Part shown: piece after piece, positions 1 to 8,397 of the stretch | Numbering within the stretch: position 1 is the stretch's first letter | Layout of the letters: each line of letters opens with the position of its first letter | From: Pseudomonas sp. MN1F | Lineage (GTDB): Bacteria; Pseudomonadota; Gammaproteobacteria; Pseudomonadales; Pseudomonadaceae | Assembly: GCF_009391885.1 (NCBI RefSeq) | Contig: NZ_VZII01000008.1 | Span: forward strand, 1-64,000 | Length of the DNA stretch: 64,000 nt | Reading direction: 5' to 3' | The notes under the pieces: model-generated | What the model was told of the DNA's origin: nothing | Seen by the model: the letters and a program-made list of their open reading frames with translations, nothing else | Database searches by the model: none | Program-made: the position numbers and the translations under genes

Positions 1-1336
1 CCATCAGGCCTTCGGCGTAGCTGAAGCTGCGCACGGTGTCGCCGTTGCGGTTGATCACCGTGGTCAGCTGGCCGTGTTCGTCGTAGCGGTACTGGGTGAG
101 CGTTTCGACGGCCTGGTTGTCGACTACGCGCTTGATGTCGGTCAGGCGACCCAACGGGTTGTCGTAGTGCAGGTGCACGCGGGTGCCGCCGGTGGCGCTG
201 ATGTCGGTCAGGGTGCCGTCGGGCGTGCGGGTGAAGTGCAGGAAGTGGCCGAGGGCGTTTTCGATGCGTTGCAGCGGCACTTCGGTGTTGCTGTCGGGCA
301 CTTCACCGAAGTAGAAGAACAGGTTATCGAGGGTTTGCAGCAGGTAGTGGCCGCCCTCGGTGCACACCAGGTACACCTGTTCGTGCGGGTTGTAGATGCG
401 CTCGCCCGGTTGCAGGGTCACGAACGGGACTTCGCGGCCCTGGTTGTCGGTGAGGTAGATGAACGAGCCCTGGCGGCGCAGGCTCTGTTCCCAGGGCAGC
501 ACCCAGCCGCGGCCGAGCGCGCTGTCGACAGTGAGGTCGCTGGCGTAGAAGCGCGACCATTCGATCGGCATCAGGCCAGGCAGGCTGAAGTCGATTTCAT
601 CGGGGATCAATTTGCGCCCGGTGGTGAGGTCGACCGGGTTGCCGACCAAGCCACCGATGGCTCTGCGTGCCACGGGCTCGATCACGTAGCGGCTGGCAAC
701 TTCACCGGCGATGAAGCCTGCGGTGAACTTCAGGGCGCAGGGCATGACGGCTTTCATGCCGGCCTGGGTCCCGGCCTTGATCAACTGGGCGATACCGCCG
801 GCTGCACCGGCAATGGCCATCAGCACATCCACGGTAGTGCGCAGCCATTGCGGGATTTCGTCATCCACCGGCAGGTAGCGGTAGGTGCCGCCGCCGACGA
901 TGACATTGTCGGAACCACCGGAAATGGTCGCGCCGCAGGTCAGCTTGTCGCCCTTGCGTGCAGCGGCGACGCTGTTGATGAAGACGTTGGTCGAGCCTTC
1001 GGCGATCTGCACCGGCCCGGGGTGCTTGTCGCAGGCGCCGATGCTTTTCTCGACCCGGGCGGCCTTGCGGCTGTTGATGAAGACATTGGGTGAGGCAGTG
1101 GTTATCGTCCCTGAGGGGGACGAGAACATACTGCCTATCGCCTCTCCGGCGGCGGTCAGCAAGCTGCCTCCGATACCGGCTGCGAGGCCGGCCAGCAAGG
1201 CCACGCCGAACCCGCAGGTGAAGGTGGCGATGGCCACCGTGGCCACCAGCGCGATGCCCAGGGCGGCCCCGATCAGGAAGCCCCCCAGCGCGCTGGTGTG
1301 CGATATCTCGTCGCCGAACCTGGCCGCTTCGAACAT
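1..1336 (-). CDS. PAAR-containing Rhs effector, N-terminal part (gene continues beyond left edge)
   Basis: This is the N-terminal ~445 residues of a large T6SS Rhs effector; reading stays open to base 1, so the repeat barrel end and C-terminal toxin are outside the window. Residues 4-14 read AARFGDEISHT, which fits the prePAAR motif (AARxxDxxxHT). A hydrophobic, glycine-rich transmembrane region follows (about 17-64), then a PAAR domain (about 75-160, with repeated NVFINS and a GGGTYRYLP end). The Rhs-type domain then begins (GNPVDLTTGRK near residue 240) with YD-type repeats such as YRYDEHGQLTTV. By family knowledge, PAAR sharpens the VgrG tip and the N-terminal helices are shielded by Eag chaperones until delivery. 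The two Eag-like genes and vgrG lie directly upstream on the same strand. The toxin activity cannot be predicted from this fragment. Confidence 0.93.
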   Translation of the reverse strand, partial: MFEAARFGDEISHTSALGGFLIGAALGIALVATVAIATFTCGFGVALLAGLAAGIGGSLLTAAGEAIGSMFSSPSGTITTASPNVFINSRKAARVEKSIGACDKHPGPVQIAEGSTNVFINSVAAARKGDKLTCGATISGGSDNVIVGGGTYRYLPVDDEIPQWLRTTVDVLMAIAGAAGGIAQLIKAGTQAGMKAVMPCALKFTAGFIAGEVASRYVIEPVARRAIGGLVGNPVDLTTGRKLIPDEIDFSLPGLMPIEWSRFYASDLTVDSALGRGWVLPWEQSLRRQGSFIYLTDNQGREVPFVTLQPGERIYNPHEQVYLVCTEGGHYLLQTLDNLFFYFGEVPDSNTEVPLQRIENALGHFLHFTRTPDGTLTDISATGGTRVHLHYDNPLGRLTDIKRVVDNQAVETLTQYRYDEHGQLTTVINRNGDTVRSFSYAEGLM

Positions 1337-1342
1337 GAGGGG

Positions 1343-1810
1343 TTACTCCTGTTCGCCGGGCTCGGCGCTGGCTATGGTCGGGTTGCGCGGGTTGAAGCTG
1401 GCCAGCAGATTGTCCCAGTCCTGGTTTTGCTGAGCGCTGAAGTCCGCCTGTGCGGTGGTGGAGAAGATCAGCGCACGCCCGGGGCTGACGATGAAGGCGG
1501 CCTGGCGCTGGTAAAGCGGGCGGCCCTGGTTCATGTAGTAGGCATCGATCTGGATGCCAGCGATCGGCGCGGCCGCCGAAAGCGAAACGGCCTTGTTGCC
1601 CATGCGGGTGTAGCCGCGCAGCTTCGAGGTGAGCATTTTGATCTGGCGGTCGACATAGGCCTGCAGTGCTTCATCGGGCAGCAAGGTGTCGCGCGAGATG
1701 GTGATGCTCAACGGTGCCGGGACACTGGCGCCGAGGACGAACATGTTGACCGTGCGGTCCTCGAAACCTGCTGGCAGCGCGATGCTGCCTTCCTGCAACT
1801 CGTAGTCCAT
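1343..1810 (-). CDS. Eag (DUF1795/DcrB-like) T6SS chaperone
   Basis: A 155-residue protein of the DUF1795/DcrB-like family used by T6SS as EagR chaperones. It begins MDYELQEGSIALPAGFEDR and ends with WDNLLASFNPRNPT, the usual span for the fold. Known members bind the N-terminal transmembrane helices and prePAAR segment of PAAR effectors in the cytoplasm and load them on VgrG. The start at 1810 was chosen over an upstream in-frame start because it gives the family-typical N-terminus and has an AGGAA element about 10 bases upstream. It ends 6 bases before the rhs start, so it is almost certainly the cognate chaperone of the Rhs effector. A second, diverged copy lies immediately upstream. Confidence 0.87.
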   Translation of the reverse strand: MDYELQEGSIALPAGFEDRTVNMFVLGASVPAPLSITISRDTLLPDEALQAYVDRQIKMLTSKLRGYTRMGNKAVSLSAAAPIAGIQIDAYYMNQGRPLYQRQAAFIVSPGRALIFSTTAQADFSAQQNQDWDNLLASFNPRNPTIASAEPGEQE

Positions 1811-1844
1811 GCGATGAAAATTCCTGATAACAAAAAAGTGGGTG

Positions 1845-2429
1845 TCAGCGCAGCGCGAGGCCATCGAGCATGCGGTCGAACTCGGCCAGCCAGTGGCTCA
1901 TGCCCGAACTGGTCGGATCGATCACACAGGCAATATCCAGCCACTGCGGCATGTCACTGCCGTCGACAGGGACCAGTGCACCGACAAGGCGGCCGTGACG
2001 GGGCTCGTGCCCGGCCTTGAAGTGGAAGTCCAGCGCCTTGGCCGGGCTGCCTGCAACATGGCAATCGCGCTGGCGGATCACGCGCATTTGCGGGTTCAGT
2101 TCGCGCAGGGCCTGAATCGCGGATTCGAACAATTGCTCCAGGGTCTGCCCGGCGCGCACGTCACGGCGGCGAATGTTCAGGCTAACGGCCTCGCCTTCGT
2201 GTTCGAGGGTGGTCTGGATGTCGCGAAAACGAAAACCGCCTGGGAACTGCAAGTTGAAACCACCGAAGGTGAAACCGCTGGCAACCTCCTGCAGCGCCAC
2301 GGGGACCGGTTCGGCCTCTGGTTGCGGCTCGGCCGCCTTGGCTGCTTCCGCCAGCTTGGCCAGGCGTGCCTCCTCCTCCAGCGCTTCGCGCCGGGCGGAG
2401 ATCCGGTCGTAGATCGAAGGTTTGTACAT
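1845..2429 (-). CDS. Second Eag-like (DUF1795-type) chaperone, diverged
   Basis: A 194-residue protein with an extra charged, alanine- and glutamate-rich N-terminal stretch (about residues 1-45). A region similar in plan to the neighbouring Eag protein follows: a beta-strand-rich start, LEQLFESAIQALRELNPQMR, and an end that reads WLAEFDRMLDGL. I infer it is a DUF1795-family paralogue. The gene lies between vgrG and the first Eag gene, 10 bases from the vgrG stop, in the same minus-strand transcription unit. Its job could be to hold another part of the Rhs transmembrane region or act as an adaptor to VgrG. Family assignment is less certain than for its neighbour. Confidence 0.72.
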   Translation of the reverse strand: MYKPSIYDRISARREALEEEARLAKLAEAAKAAEPQPEAEPVPVALQEVASGFTFGGFNLQFPGGFRFRDIQTTLEHEGEAVSLNIRRRDVRAGQTLEQLFESAIQALRELNPQMRVIRQRDCHVAGSPAKALDFHFKAGHEPRHGRLVGALVPVDGSDMPQWLDIACVIDPTSSGMSHWLAEFDRMLDGLALR

Positions 2430-2439
2430 GAGCCTGGCC

Positions 2440-4296
2440 TCAGTCGTTGATCCGCACCGGGGCGCCCGTGATCTTGGTGATGTCGGTACTGGTGGTGGTG
2501 ATGACCTTGCCCTTGATCTCGATGCCTTCCGGGGTCAGCGTGATGCTGCTGTCGCCCACCTGCAGGATGATGTGCTGCTTGGCCGCCACCTGTATGAACT
2601 GGTTGTCGACCTTGAGCGTGTAGGAGCCTTCAGTCACTTGCACCACGGTGTCTTTCTTCACCGTTTCGGTGTGCGTGCCCCCCACCGTGATCGAGCGGTT
2701 GTTCCCCACATCATGGGTCTCATCCAGCTCGATCTCGGTATCCATGTTGCGCTCGGCGTGCATGATGATCTGCTCGGCGCCGGCCTTGTCCTCGAAGCGG
2801 AAGAAGTTGGCGGTACCGCCGTCGCCCTTCATCGACCGGGTCAAGATGCCGCTCTGGGTCTTGTTCGCCGGCAGCGACCATGGCGGGGTGTTGGTGCTGT
2901 TGTACAGGCTGCCCATGATCAGCGGGCGGTCCGGGTTGCCGTCGAGGAACACCACCACCACTTCGTCGCCCACACGCGGGATCTGGATGCTGCCGAAGCC
3001 GCCGCTGGCACCGGATTGGGCGACGCGTACCCAGCACGAACTGTGGTCGTTGTGCTGGCCCTTGCGGTCCCAGTGGAACTGAATCTTCACGCGGCCCAGT
3101 TCGTCGGTGAAAATCTCTTCGCCTGGCGGGCCGACGATGATGGCGGTCTGTGGGCCGGCGATGGTCGGCTTTGGCGTGCTCAGCTGCGGGCGGAACGGGA
3201 TCTTCTTGCGCACGCAGCTGAAGGTGTTGAAGTAGCTGGCCTGCTGACCGCTGAGGTAGTTGTTGTGCCCTTCGCTCTCCACGCTCATCAGCAGGAACTG
3301 GCGGTCTTCGACGGCGCCCTGGTCGTGGGTGTAGTGCTGCAGCAGCTCGAAGGTATAGCCGGGCTTCATGGCCCGACAGTTACTGGCGCCTTCGAACTTC
3401 TTGCCACGCAGTTCCAGCGCCTCGATACGCAGGCGCAGCAGGGTTTCGCCTTCGTCATAAGTGCCGTGGGTGTACTGGCCGGGGAAGTCGTAGATTTCGA
3501 AGTTTTCCACGTCGCCCTGCTTGTTCACGCTGTTCATCGCCACCGGCAAGCGGTTGTTGGGCTGGCGGTAGTCGAAGGTCTGCGTGGCCATCTTGCCGGA
3601 CTGCAGCTGGCGGTTGCCGCTCCACTGGGTGATGGAGTCGGCGGTCTCGGTGACCGAAGCGCTGTGGAAGCGGATCTGCGGCTGCTCGGGGATGTCCACC
3701 AGCGTGCTGGAATCATCGCAGATGATCATGGTGTGGCCTTCGGCGGTGTGCTCGAAGTAGTAGAACATCCCCTCTTCCTCCAGCAGGCGCTGGACGAAGT
3801 TGAAGTCGGTTTCGCGGTACTGGGTGATGTAGGTGTAGCGCTTTTGTGGCCGGGTCAGGCGGAATTCGTGGCGGGAGAACGCCGGGCACAGGGCGAACAC
3901 TTCGGTGACCACTTCCTCGACCGTGTTGCCCTGGAAAATCCGCGTGTCGAAGCGGTTCTTGAGCATCGAGAACCATGGGTTGAGGGTAGCGGTGTAACGC
4001 GCCATGCCACCGTCGCTGCCGATGCTGGCAAAGCGCGTTAGGTAACCGGTGATGTAGCGCGGGCCACCTTCGGCCAGCTCGATCTCGATGCTGACGTGCT
4101 GGCCCATCATCGACTTCAGCGGCACGCCAGAATCTTCGCAGACCAGCAGCAGTTCGTAGTTGAACGCCCGCGACAGGCCCTCGACGCCCTTGAAGGTTTC
4201 CAGCAGCAGTTCCTGCTCGGGGTTGGCCAGGTTGTGGAACTTGAACAGGCGGCGGTTCTGCGGCGACAGCAGCGCGGAGGCCAGGTCCATGATCAT
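2440..4296 (-). CDS. vgrG: T6SS tip protein VgrG
   Basis: A 618-residue VgrG, the trimeric spike that caps the Hcp tube. The N-terminal gp27-like part contains the family signatures LFKFHNLANPEQ, TFDYRQPNNRL and YFNTFSCVRKKIPFRP. The gp5-like OB region has GPPGEEIFTDELGRVKIQFH and SSCWVRVAQ, followed by GSIQIPRVGDEVVVVFLDGN. The C-terminus is a beta-helix needle with alternating valine/isoleucine repeats ending in GAPVRIND; no added C-terminal enzyme domain is visible. The start at 4296 was chosen because AGGAGA lies 8 bases upstream; 4326 would add ten residues without support. It heads the minus-strand unit vgrG, two Eag genes, rhs, which forms one delivery module. Confidence 0.96.
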   Translation of the reverse strand: MIMDLASALLSPQNRRLFKFHNLANPEQELLLETFKGVEGLSRAFNYELLLVCEDSGVPLKSMMGQHVSIEIELAEGGPRYITGYLTRFASIGSDGGMARYTATLNPWFSMLKNRFDTRIFQGNTVEEVVTEVFALCPAFSRHEFRLTRPQKRYTYITQYRETDFNFVQRLLEEEGMFYYFEHTAEGHTMIICDDSSTLVDIPEQPQIRFHSASVTETADSITQWSGNRQLQSGKMATQTFDYRQPNNRLPVAMNSVNKQGDVENFEIYDFPGQYTHGTYDEGETLLRLRIEALELRGKKFEGASNCRAMKPGYTFELLQHYTHDQGAVEDRQFLLMSVESEGHNNYLSGQQASYFNTFSCVRKKIPFRPQLSTPKPTIAGPQTAIIVGPPGEEIFTDELGRVKIQFHWDRKGQHNDHSSCWVRVAQSGASGGFGSIQIPRVGDEVVVVFLDGNPDRPLIMGSLYNSTNTPPWSLPANKTQSGILTRSMKGDGGTANFFRFEDKAGAEQIIMHAERNMDTEIELDETHDVGNNRSITVGGTHTETVKKDTVVQVTEGSYTLKVDNQFIQVAAKQHIILQVGDSSITLTPEGIEIKGKVITTTSTDITKITGAPVRIND

Positions 4297-4993
4297 GCGA
4301 AATCTCCTTGAAAACACGGCCAGCACGCTAATGCGATGCTCAGCTACAACTCTGTTCTTGCGGGCGTATTCGGCATGCGCGCATCACGCGCGTGCCCTGC
4401 GGAATCATGCGACTGCCGGCATGACGGAAAGTGCCATCATGCGTTGAATTTAATGCGACCTGGTTCACATTACCGAATGCCAGGCAGGCAGAAGCGCCCA
4501 AAAGGAGACACCGGCAAATGATGCCCTGTCAACACATCGCAGGCCTTGAAACGCCGAGCTTAGAGCCCCGCAAAGCGATATCACATCGCCACTTTTCGCA
4601 ACCGTCACCGCTGCATCAAAGCGCTATGGGCCATCGCCGAATGGCCCGTAGCAGAAGGTTTTTCAAGGGGTGAACGGAGCCCATAGCTGACCACGCCAAG
4701 TCGAGCTATCCGTTACCGTTTGCGTCCACGGCGCTTGCGGAGAAAAATGTTTCATAACGTGGATTGGTTCAAATTTTTCGACATTCATCCACTCTGGCAA
4801 ATGGCTAGCGTGGGCACTGGCGGTACTGGCACTTGCGGCAAGCGAACAGCCATGATTCGTGCGATGATGCTTAATTGCCATCATTGCCCCACACCCCTGT
4901 CCTGAGAACAATGAACGCTCCGTCGGATCTTCCCGCCAATCTCGAGGTCTGACGCGACACGCTGCGCTCGCCGCCGAAGCGCCGCCTACCTCC
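4297..4993. other. Intergenic region between divergent vgrG and effector genes
   Basis: About 700 bases with no convincing gene. The open frames crossing it lack family-like sequence and ribosome-binding sites. It separates two divergent units (vgrG leftward, effector rightward), so it should hold both promoters. I did not find a sigma-54 site with correct spacing. TGGCAC near 4827 lacks a GC at the required distance. Confidence 0.6.
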
Positions 4994-6472
4994 ATGGACA
5001 GTGAAGCGAAAATGGATCTTTTGACCAACATCCCCAGCTGGGGCGACATCGAACGCAATCTCGAGCAGAAATTCAGCGAGCTCAACCAGAGCGTCGACAG
5101 CGGCCTGAACAGCGCCCACGAAGCCTGGGACGGTTTCAGCCGCCGCGTGAGCAATGGCGCCAATCAGGCCTATGGCTACCTGGGTGGCCAGCGCATCGAC
5201 AACGTACGCCAGGCCATGACCCTGTCCTACCCGATCATCCAGGACAACCTCAAGCGCAAGTGGTCTTCCATCGGCATCGAGCAGATCCTGCCGGTACTGC
5301 TGCAACTGGTCAAAGAAGTGTCGATGATCCTCGGCGGCAGCGTGGCGGTTGGCTCGCTGGCCGGTGGCGTGGCCGGAGCCTTTGCTTTTGGCGTCGGCGC
5401 GGCGCCGGGCGCGGTGGCCGGCGCCGGCATCGGCCTGCAGGTCGGCAACCTTATCCTCATGGGGCTTGGGCTGTCCGCCATCGCCGAGTACTTCTACCAA
5501 GGCCTGCCGGCCTGTTTGTCGACACTTCAGCAAGGCATGGCCACGGCATGGTTTGCCGAGGATGGCCTCAAGCCCGCTGGCCTGGACCCAACCGGCGGCT
5601 CGTCGGCGCAAGCCCAGGAGCGCGTCGAGCGCGCCGCGCGCCAACTGGCCCGCGGGCAGGAGCAGTTGGTGTTGCTACTGCTGACGGCCATTGTCACCTA
5701 CCTGACCCGGGGGCAGCTGAAAGCAGGCATAGTCAGCAGCGCGGAAAGTATTGCCACACGTAGCGCCCGATTGCAGGCCGAAATATCCAACAAACAGTTG
5801 GCAGCATGGCTGGCGAAAAACGAGCAGAAGCTACTGGCGAACCCGGAACTACGGGTCAAGGAGGCGACTCCTCTCAAGCCAGCGGAGCCGCAAACCCTGC
5901 GGGAGTTCTACAGCAAGCAGGACCCGAATTTCACCTCGATGGAAGACCAGATCAAGAAGGTCAGCACCTTCAAGACCAAGGGCCTGTCGAACGCCCAGAT
6001 CGAAGACTTCCTCAACACCGCAGATGGCGAGAAGCTGCTGAGCAAGCTGCAGGCCGCAGCCCCGGATGCCGACGCCACTACCATCTACTCGCGGGCGTTC
6101 GACCAGGTGGCGTCCGGGTCCACCATCCCCGAGGTGAGGATGATCGACTCCCCGCTGGTCAAGATCGTGCCCGAAGGGCAAAGTGTGTCGCCCTACTCGC
6201 CCTTCTTCACCACCCACGAGGAGCTTCAGGCAGCGGCCAGATCCGGCAAGACACTGGCTGACAGCTTTGGCTTGCCGCTGGGCAGTGAATCGACACGTTA
6301 TTCGATCTTTGAAATGTCACCGTTGCAGCCAACCGAGGTATTTGTGAGTAAAGTTGCTCCTACTACCGAGCTGGGTGGCGCCATCTCACGCAGCGGCGAA
6401 GCGATGCAGTACCTCACGCCCAATCGCGGCGAATGGGGCACTCCGAAACTGATGGGCACCATCTCCAACTAG
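4994..6472 (+). CDS. Candidate T6SS effector with glycine-zipper N-terminus and C-terminal toxin-like domain
   Basis: A 492-residue protein beginning MDSEAKMDLLTNIPSW; the second ATG at 5012 is an equally possible start, as neither has a strong ribosome-binding site. Residues ~1-90 look helical. Residues ~110-170 are a long hydrophobic glycine/alanine zipper (GGSVAVGSLAGGVAGAF and following), and a second hydrophobic helix lies near 227-240. The last ~110 residues look like a separate domain: VKIVPEGQSVSPYSPFF, SFGLPLGSESTRYSIFEM, VFVSKVAPT and SGEAMQYLTPNRGEW. The spacing of FGLP, the YSIFEM strand, K-x-AP and the late Q-Y recalls NAD-using toxin folds (TNT-type NADase or Ntox46-like ADP-ribosyltransferase-like); this is a tentative reading. 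It sits between vgrG and the structural operon and is followed at 9 bases by a small probable immunity gene. No PAAR or Rhs domain is present, so it probably travels as cargo. Confidence 0.68.
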   Translation: MDSEAKMDLLTNIPSWGDIERNLEQKFSELNQSVDSGLNSAHEAWDGFSRRVSNGANQAYGYLGGQRIDNVRQAMTLSYPIIQDNLKRKWSSIGIEQILPVLLQLVKEVSMILGGSVAVGSLAGGVAGAFAFGVGAAPGAVAGAGIGLQVGNLILMGLGLSAIAEYFYQGLPACLSTLQQGMATAWFAEDGLKPAGLDPTGGSSAQAQERVERAARQLARGQEQLVLLLLTAIVTYLTRGQLKAGIVSSAESIATRSARLQAEISNKQLAAWLAKNEQKLLANPELRVKEATPLKPAEPQTLREFYSKQDPNFTSMEDQIKKVSTFKTKGLSNAQIEDFLNTADGEKLLSKLQAAAPDADATTIYSRAFDQVASGSTIPEVRMIDSPLVKIVPEGQSVSPYSPFFTTHEELQAAARSGKTLADSFGLPLGSESTRYSIFEMSPLQPTEVFVSKVAPTTELGGAISRSGEAMQYLTPNRGEWGTPKLMGTISN

Positions 6473-6480
6473 GGCTGACC

Positions 6481-6825
6481 ATGAACACTGAAACACTCAA
6501 ACAGAAGTCACTCAAGCTTCGCTTGATCATCGACAGCCTGAAGGCGCAAGACCCTGCCGCGATGAAGCTGAGCGTCGAACTGGAGCCACTGCTGAAAGCA
6601 GCAGACCAGGAACGCATCCGCACCCCGATGGAGTGGCGCGACATCCCTGGGCGCTACCTGTTCACCGAAGAAGGGCTGCAGCAGTATGCCGATCTCGAGC
6701 ACGCCTTCGCCGAGTTCCGCATTGAGCTGACGGGGGGCGAGTCCCCTACCCTGCGCAAGCTCAAGGCGCGCATGGGGGAGAAGCCTTCGCTGGGATCTCA
6801 AGGCGAACCCAATGACCTCGGCTAG
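6481..6825 (+). CDS. Small soluble protein, probable immunity protein to the upstream effector
   Basis: A 114-residue, charged, mostly helical protein (MNTETLKQKSLKLRLIIDSL at the start) without signal peptide or membrane segment. A central segment reads MEWRDIPGRYLFTEEGLQQY and the end is basic. It starts at 6481, 8 bases after the effector stop; the longer in-frame extension overlaps the effector and has no ribosome-binding site. A short gene directly after a T6SS effector is normally its immunity gene, and a cytoplasmic protein would fit a cytoplasmic enzymatic toxin. I do not recognise the family. Its last 14 bases overlap the next gene. Confidence 0.6.
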   Translation: MNTETLKQKSLKLRLIIDSLKAQDPAAMKLSVELEPLLKAADQERIRTPMEWRDIPGRYLFTEEGLQQYADLEHAFAEFRIELTGGESPTLRKLKARMGEKPSLGSQGEPNDLG

Positions 6826-7354
6826 CAGCGAAACTGGATTAATAGCATTCAGGCTTCGAGCTGTTCTGACCTTACTCATCTGTGCAAGCGTGGGTCTGTT
6901 CGCCGTCTATTGGCTAATCACACACGTGCTTCCCATTTACGGCCAGATGTGGCGTTTCGCCTCTGTTATCGAAGTCCCGTATATGGCTTTTGGCTTGCTC
7001 ATGACCCCGCCTGTCATGCTCGCTTGTGTCGTTGCCAGTGCTTTTGCGATATATACAGGCGAACGATTCGCGCCACACAACAAGTCCGCGTTCGGAAAAC
7101 TCCAGACCGCAATGCTGAAAGCCTCTGTCTACTCATTAATTGCGGTCGCACCCCTCGCAGCCATTCTCACCACGGTAGCGCTCAACAAACTCGACTATAC
7201 AAGTTTCCCCCAACTCAGAAAATCTGGCTCGGCCTGGCAAACCTATTGGGTAAGTCACCCTGGCTTTTGCTTTGTCCCTGACAGCTATACAGAAAACAGG
7301 TGGCCCTGCAAAAATGCAGAGGGCAAGCAGTTATGCATCAACATGGATGAATAA
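6812..7354 (+). CDS. Multi-pass membrane protein of unknown function
   Basis: A 180-residue protein with about three or four predicted membrane helices (residues ~14-40, 50-80 and 105-128). A C-terminal extracytoplasmic tail of about 50 residues carries three cysteines (FCFVP, WPCKN, LCINM). The start overlaps the preceding gene by 14 bases, so the two are translationally coupled. Its place behind an effector/immunity pair suggests an accessory or second immunity role, but the family is not recognised. The coding sequence is visibly AT-richer than the T6SS core, consistent with exchange by recombination. Confidence 0.6.
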   Translation: MTSASSETGLIAFRLRAVLTLLICASVGLFAVYWLITHVLPIYGQMWRFASVIEVPYMAFGLLMTPPVMLACVVASAFAIYTGERFAPHNKSAFGKLQTAMLKASVYSLIAVAPLAAILTTVALNKLDYTSFPQLRKSGSAWQTYWVSHPGFCFVPDSYTENRWPCKNAEGKQLCINMDE

Positions 7355-7384
7355 GCAGGGTCCACCAGCGCAGCGCAATACGCC

Positions 7385-7834
7385 TCACGTCCTGACAGCA
7401 AAAAGCCTGCCCAGCCACGAAGCGGCGCGCAGGTCTTTAATGGCATCTACATCCCTGAAGGTGTATCGACAGTTCTTTTTTGCCTCACGTGCCTTCAGCG
7501 CCCTCAAAGCCCAAATTTTGTCACGACTGTAGAACACCATGAACAAGGCTATGAACATGAAGAAGTAGATCAACCCGGTCATTGGCACATCATGGGCTTT
7601 CATCAGTGGGTAGGTCAAACTGCTCAGCCCCGCACCCAGCCCGGCTTGCCACCACCTCACCGGCTCCGGAGGCTCAATGGACACTACGCAAAGCCCCTCG
7701 AACTGAAGCACGCTGCTTTTGCCAGGCCAGACGCAAACCAGGCCATATGCCAACAGTGTAAGAACTACAGGGGCAAGGCACAGCGCAGTTGAGGCAAAAC
7801 CGCCTAGCTTCATCTTTTTGTAACTGATGGCCAT
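7385..7834 (-). CDS. Small multi-pass membrane protein, hypothetical
   Basis: About 149 residues from ATG at 7834 (MAISYKKMKLGG); a TTG at 7855 would add seven residues, and neither has a clear ribosome-binding site. Predicted helices lie at about residues 10-32, 60-80 and 84-102. They are followed by a basic cytoplasmic tail (RALKAREAKKNCRYTF and RDVDAIKDLRAASWLGRLF). It is convergent with the preceding membrane gene (30-base gap). The position suggests an orphan immunity gene or an effector-locus passenger. No family was recognised. Confidence 0.45.
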   Translation of the reverse strand: MAISYKKMKLGGFASTALCLAPVVLTLLAYGLVCVWPGKSSVLQFEGLCVVSIEPPEPVRWWQAGLGAGLSSLTYPLMKAHDVPMTGLIYFFMFIALFMVFYSRDKIWALRALKAREAKKNCRYTFRDVDAIKDLRAASWLGRLFAVRT

Positions 7835-7915
7835 CGTTAGCAGGGCAGCGAACAACGGAGCGAAAGAAAGATTAAAGAAGAGCCGCAGATTAGCATAGAC
7901 AACAAAGCGTTCAGT

Positions 7916-8077
7916 TCAAAAGGCACATTCAATGCACCACACGGTCATCACGACCACCGCAATGGCTGACAGGATGATAAAAAATGGCGGGCTAACGCCA
8001 ATCATCAACACCGCTATGATGACCACCAGCAGCCATGCCGACCAAATTTTTGCAAAAAAACGCTCAACGGTAAACAT
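7916..8077 (-). CDS. Very small membrane protein, hypothetical
   Basis: A 53-residue protein from ATG at 8077 (MFTVERFFAKIWSAWLLVVI). Two adjacent hydrophobic helices cover almost the whole chain and it ends WCIECAF. The longer frame to 8116 has less support. It lies just upstream of the preceding minus-strand membrane gene and may be co-transcribed with it. It could be a real small membrane protein or the remains of a larger gene; there is no functional clue. Confidence 0.35.
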   Translation of the reverse strand: MFTVERFFAKIWSAWLLVVIIAVLMIGVSPPFFIILSAIAVVVMTVWCIECAF

Positions 8078-8118
8078 GAGTTCAATCCATTTGATCAATC
8101 GGACGCAGAGCGCCAATC

Positions 8119-8397
8119 GTGCCTAACCTGCGAGCAGCCACCTTGCTGCTGCGCGATGGTGGCTACCCAAGTTGGGCCAACACGCTCCTGGGCTACCACG
8201 CACGGCTGCACAGCGACCCCGAACAGGATCGCTTGAGCGTGTTCGCAATGCCCTGCGGCATGGGCACGCTCGGCGATGCCGTCCTGCATGAAAACGGCTC
8301 GCTGTCGATCGAGGCCACCTATGCATTACACGCCTTGCTCGGGTGGTTGCGGGAGTGGGGAATCGAGGGTCGCATGGCCGGCTCAAAGCCGCTCTAG
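8119..8397 (+). CDS. Small hypothetical protein, possibly DUF6966-like
   Basis: A 92-residue reading frame with a GTG start (MPNLRAATLLLRDGGYPSWA). The pattern of LLLRDGGYPSWANTL, then CGMGTLGDAVL, then a terminal helix LHALLGWLREW resembles the small DUF6966 family (L..GG..WA, later GGMGS.ND); this match is from memory. The start lacks a strong ribosome-binding site, so the N-terminus may be truncated. Members of this type are often found as accessory or immunity-like genes near polymorphic toxins, but function is unproven. Confidence 0.45.
   Translation: MPNLRAATLLLRDGGYPSWANTLLGYHARLHSDPEQDRLSVFAMPCGMGTLGDAVLHENGSLSIEATYALHALLGWLREWGIEGRMAGSKPL

Noticed and set aside
74..1093. Long plus-strand open frame over the rhs gene
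   Set aside because: It is antisense to the clear Rhs/PAAR reading, has no ribosome-binding site and shows composition typical of high-GC shadow frames.
2422..4041. 539-codon open frame opposite vgrG
   Set aside because: It mirrors the VgrG codons, has low-complexity H/D/V-rich sequence and no family features.
4815..4860. TGGCAC element suggesting a sigma-54 promoter before the effector gene
   Set aside because: The GC element is not at the required 10-base distance from GG.
4663..5163. 166-codon minus-strand frame between vgrG and the effector
   Set aside because: S/A/R-rich sequence without domain signals; overlaps the effector 5' end in antisense and lacks a start signal.
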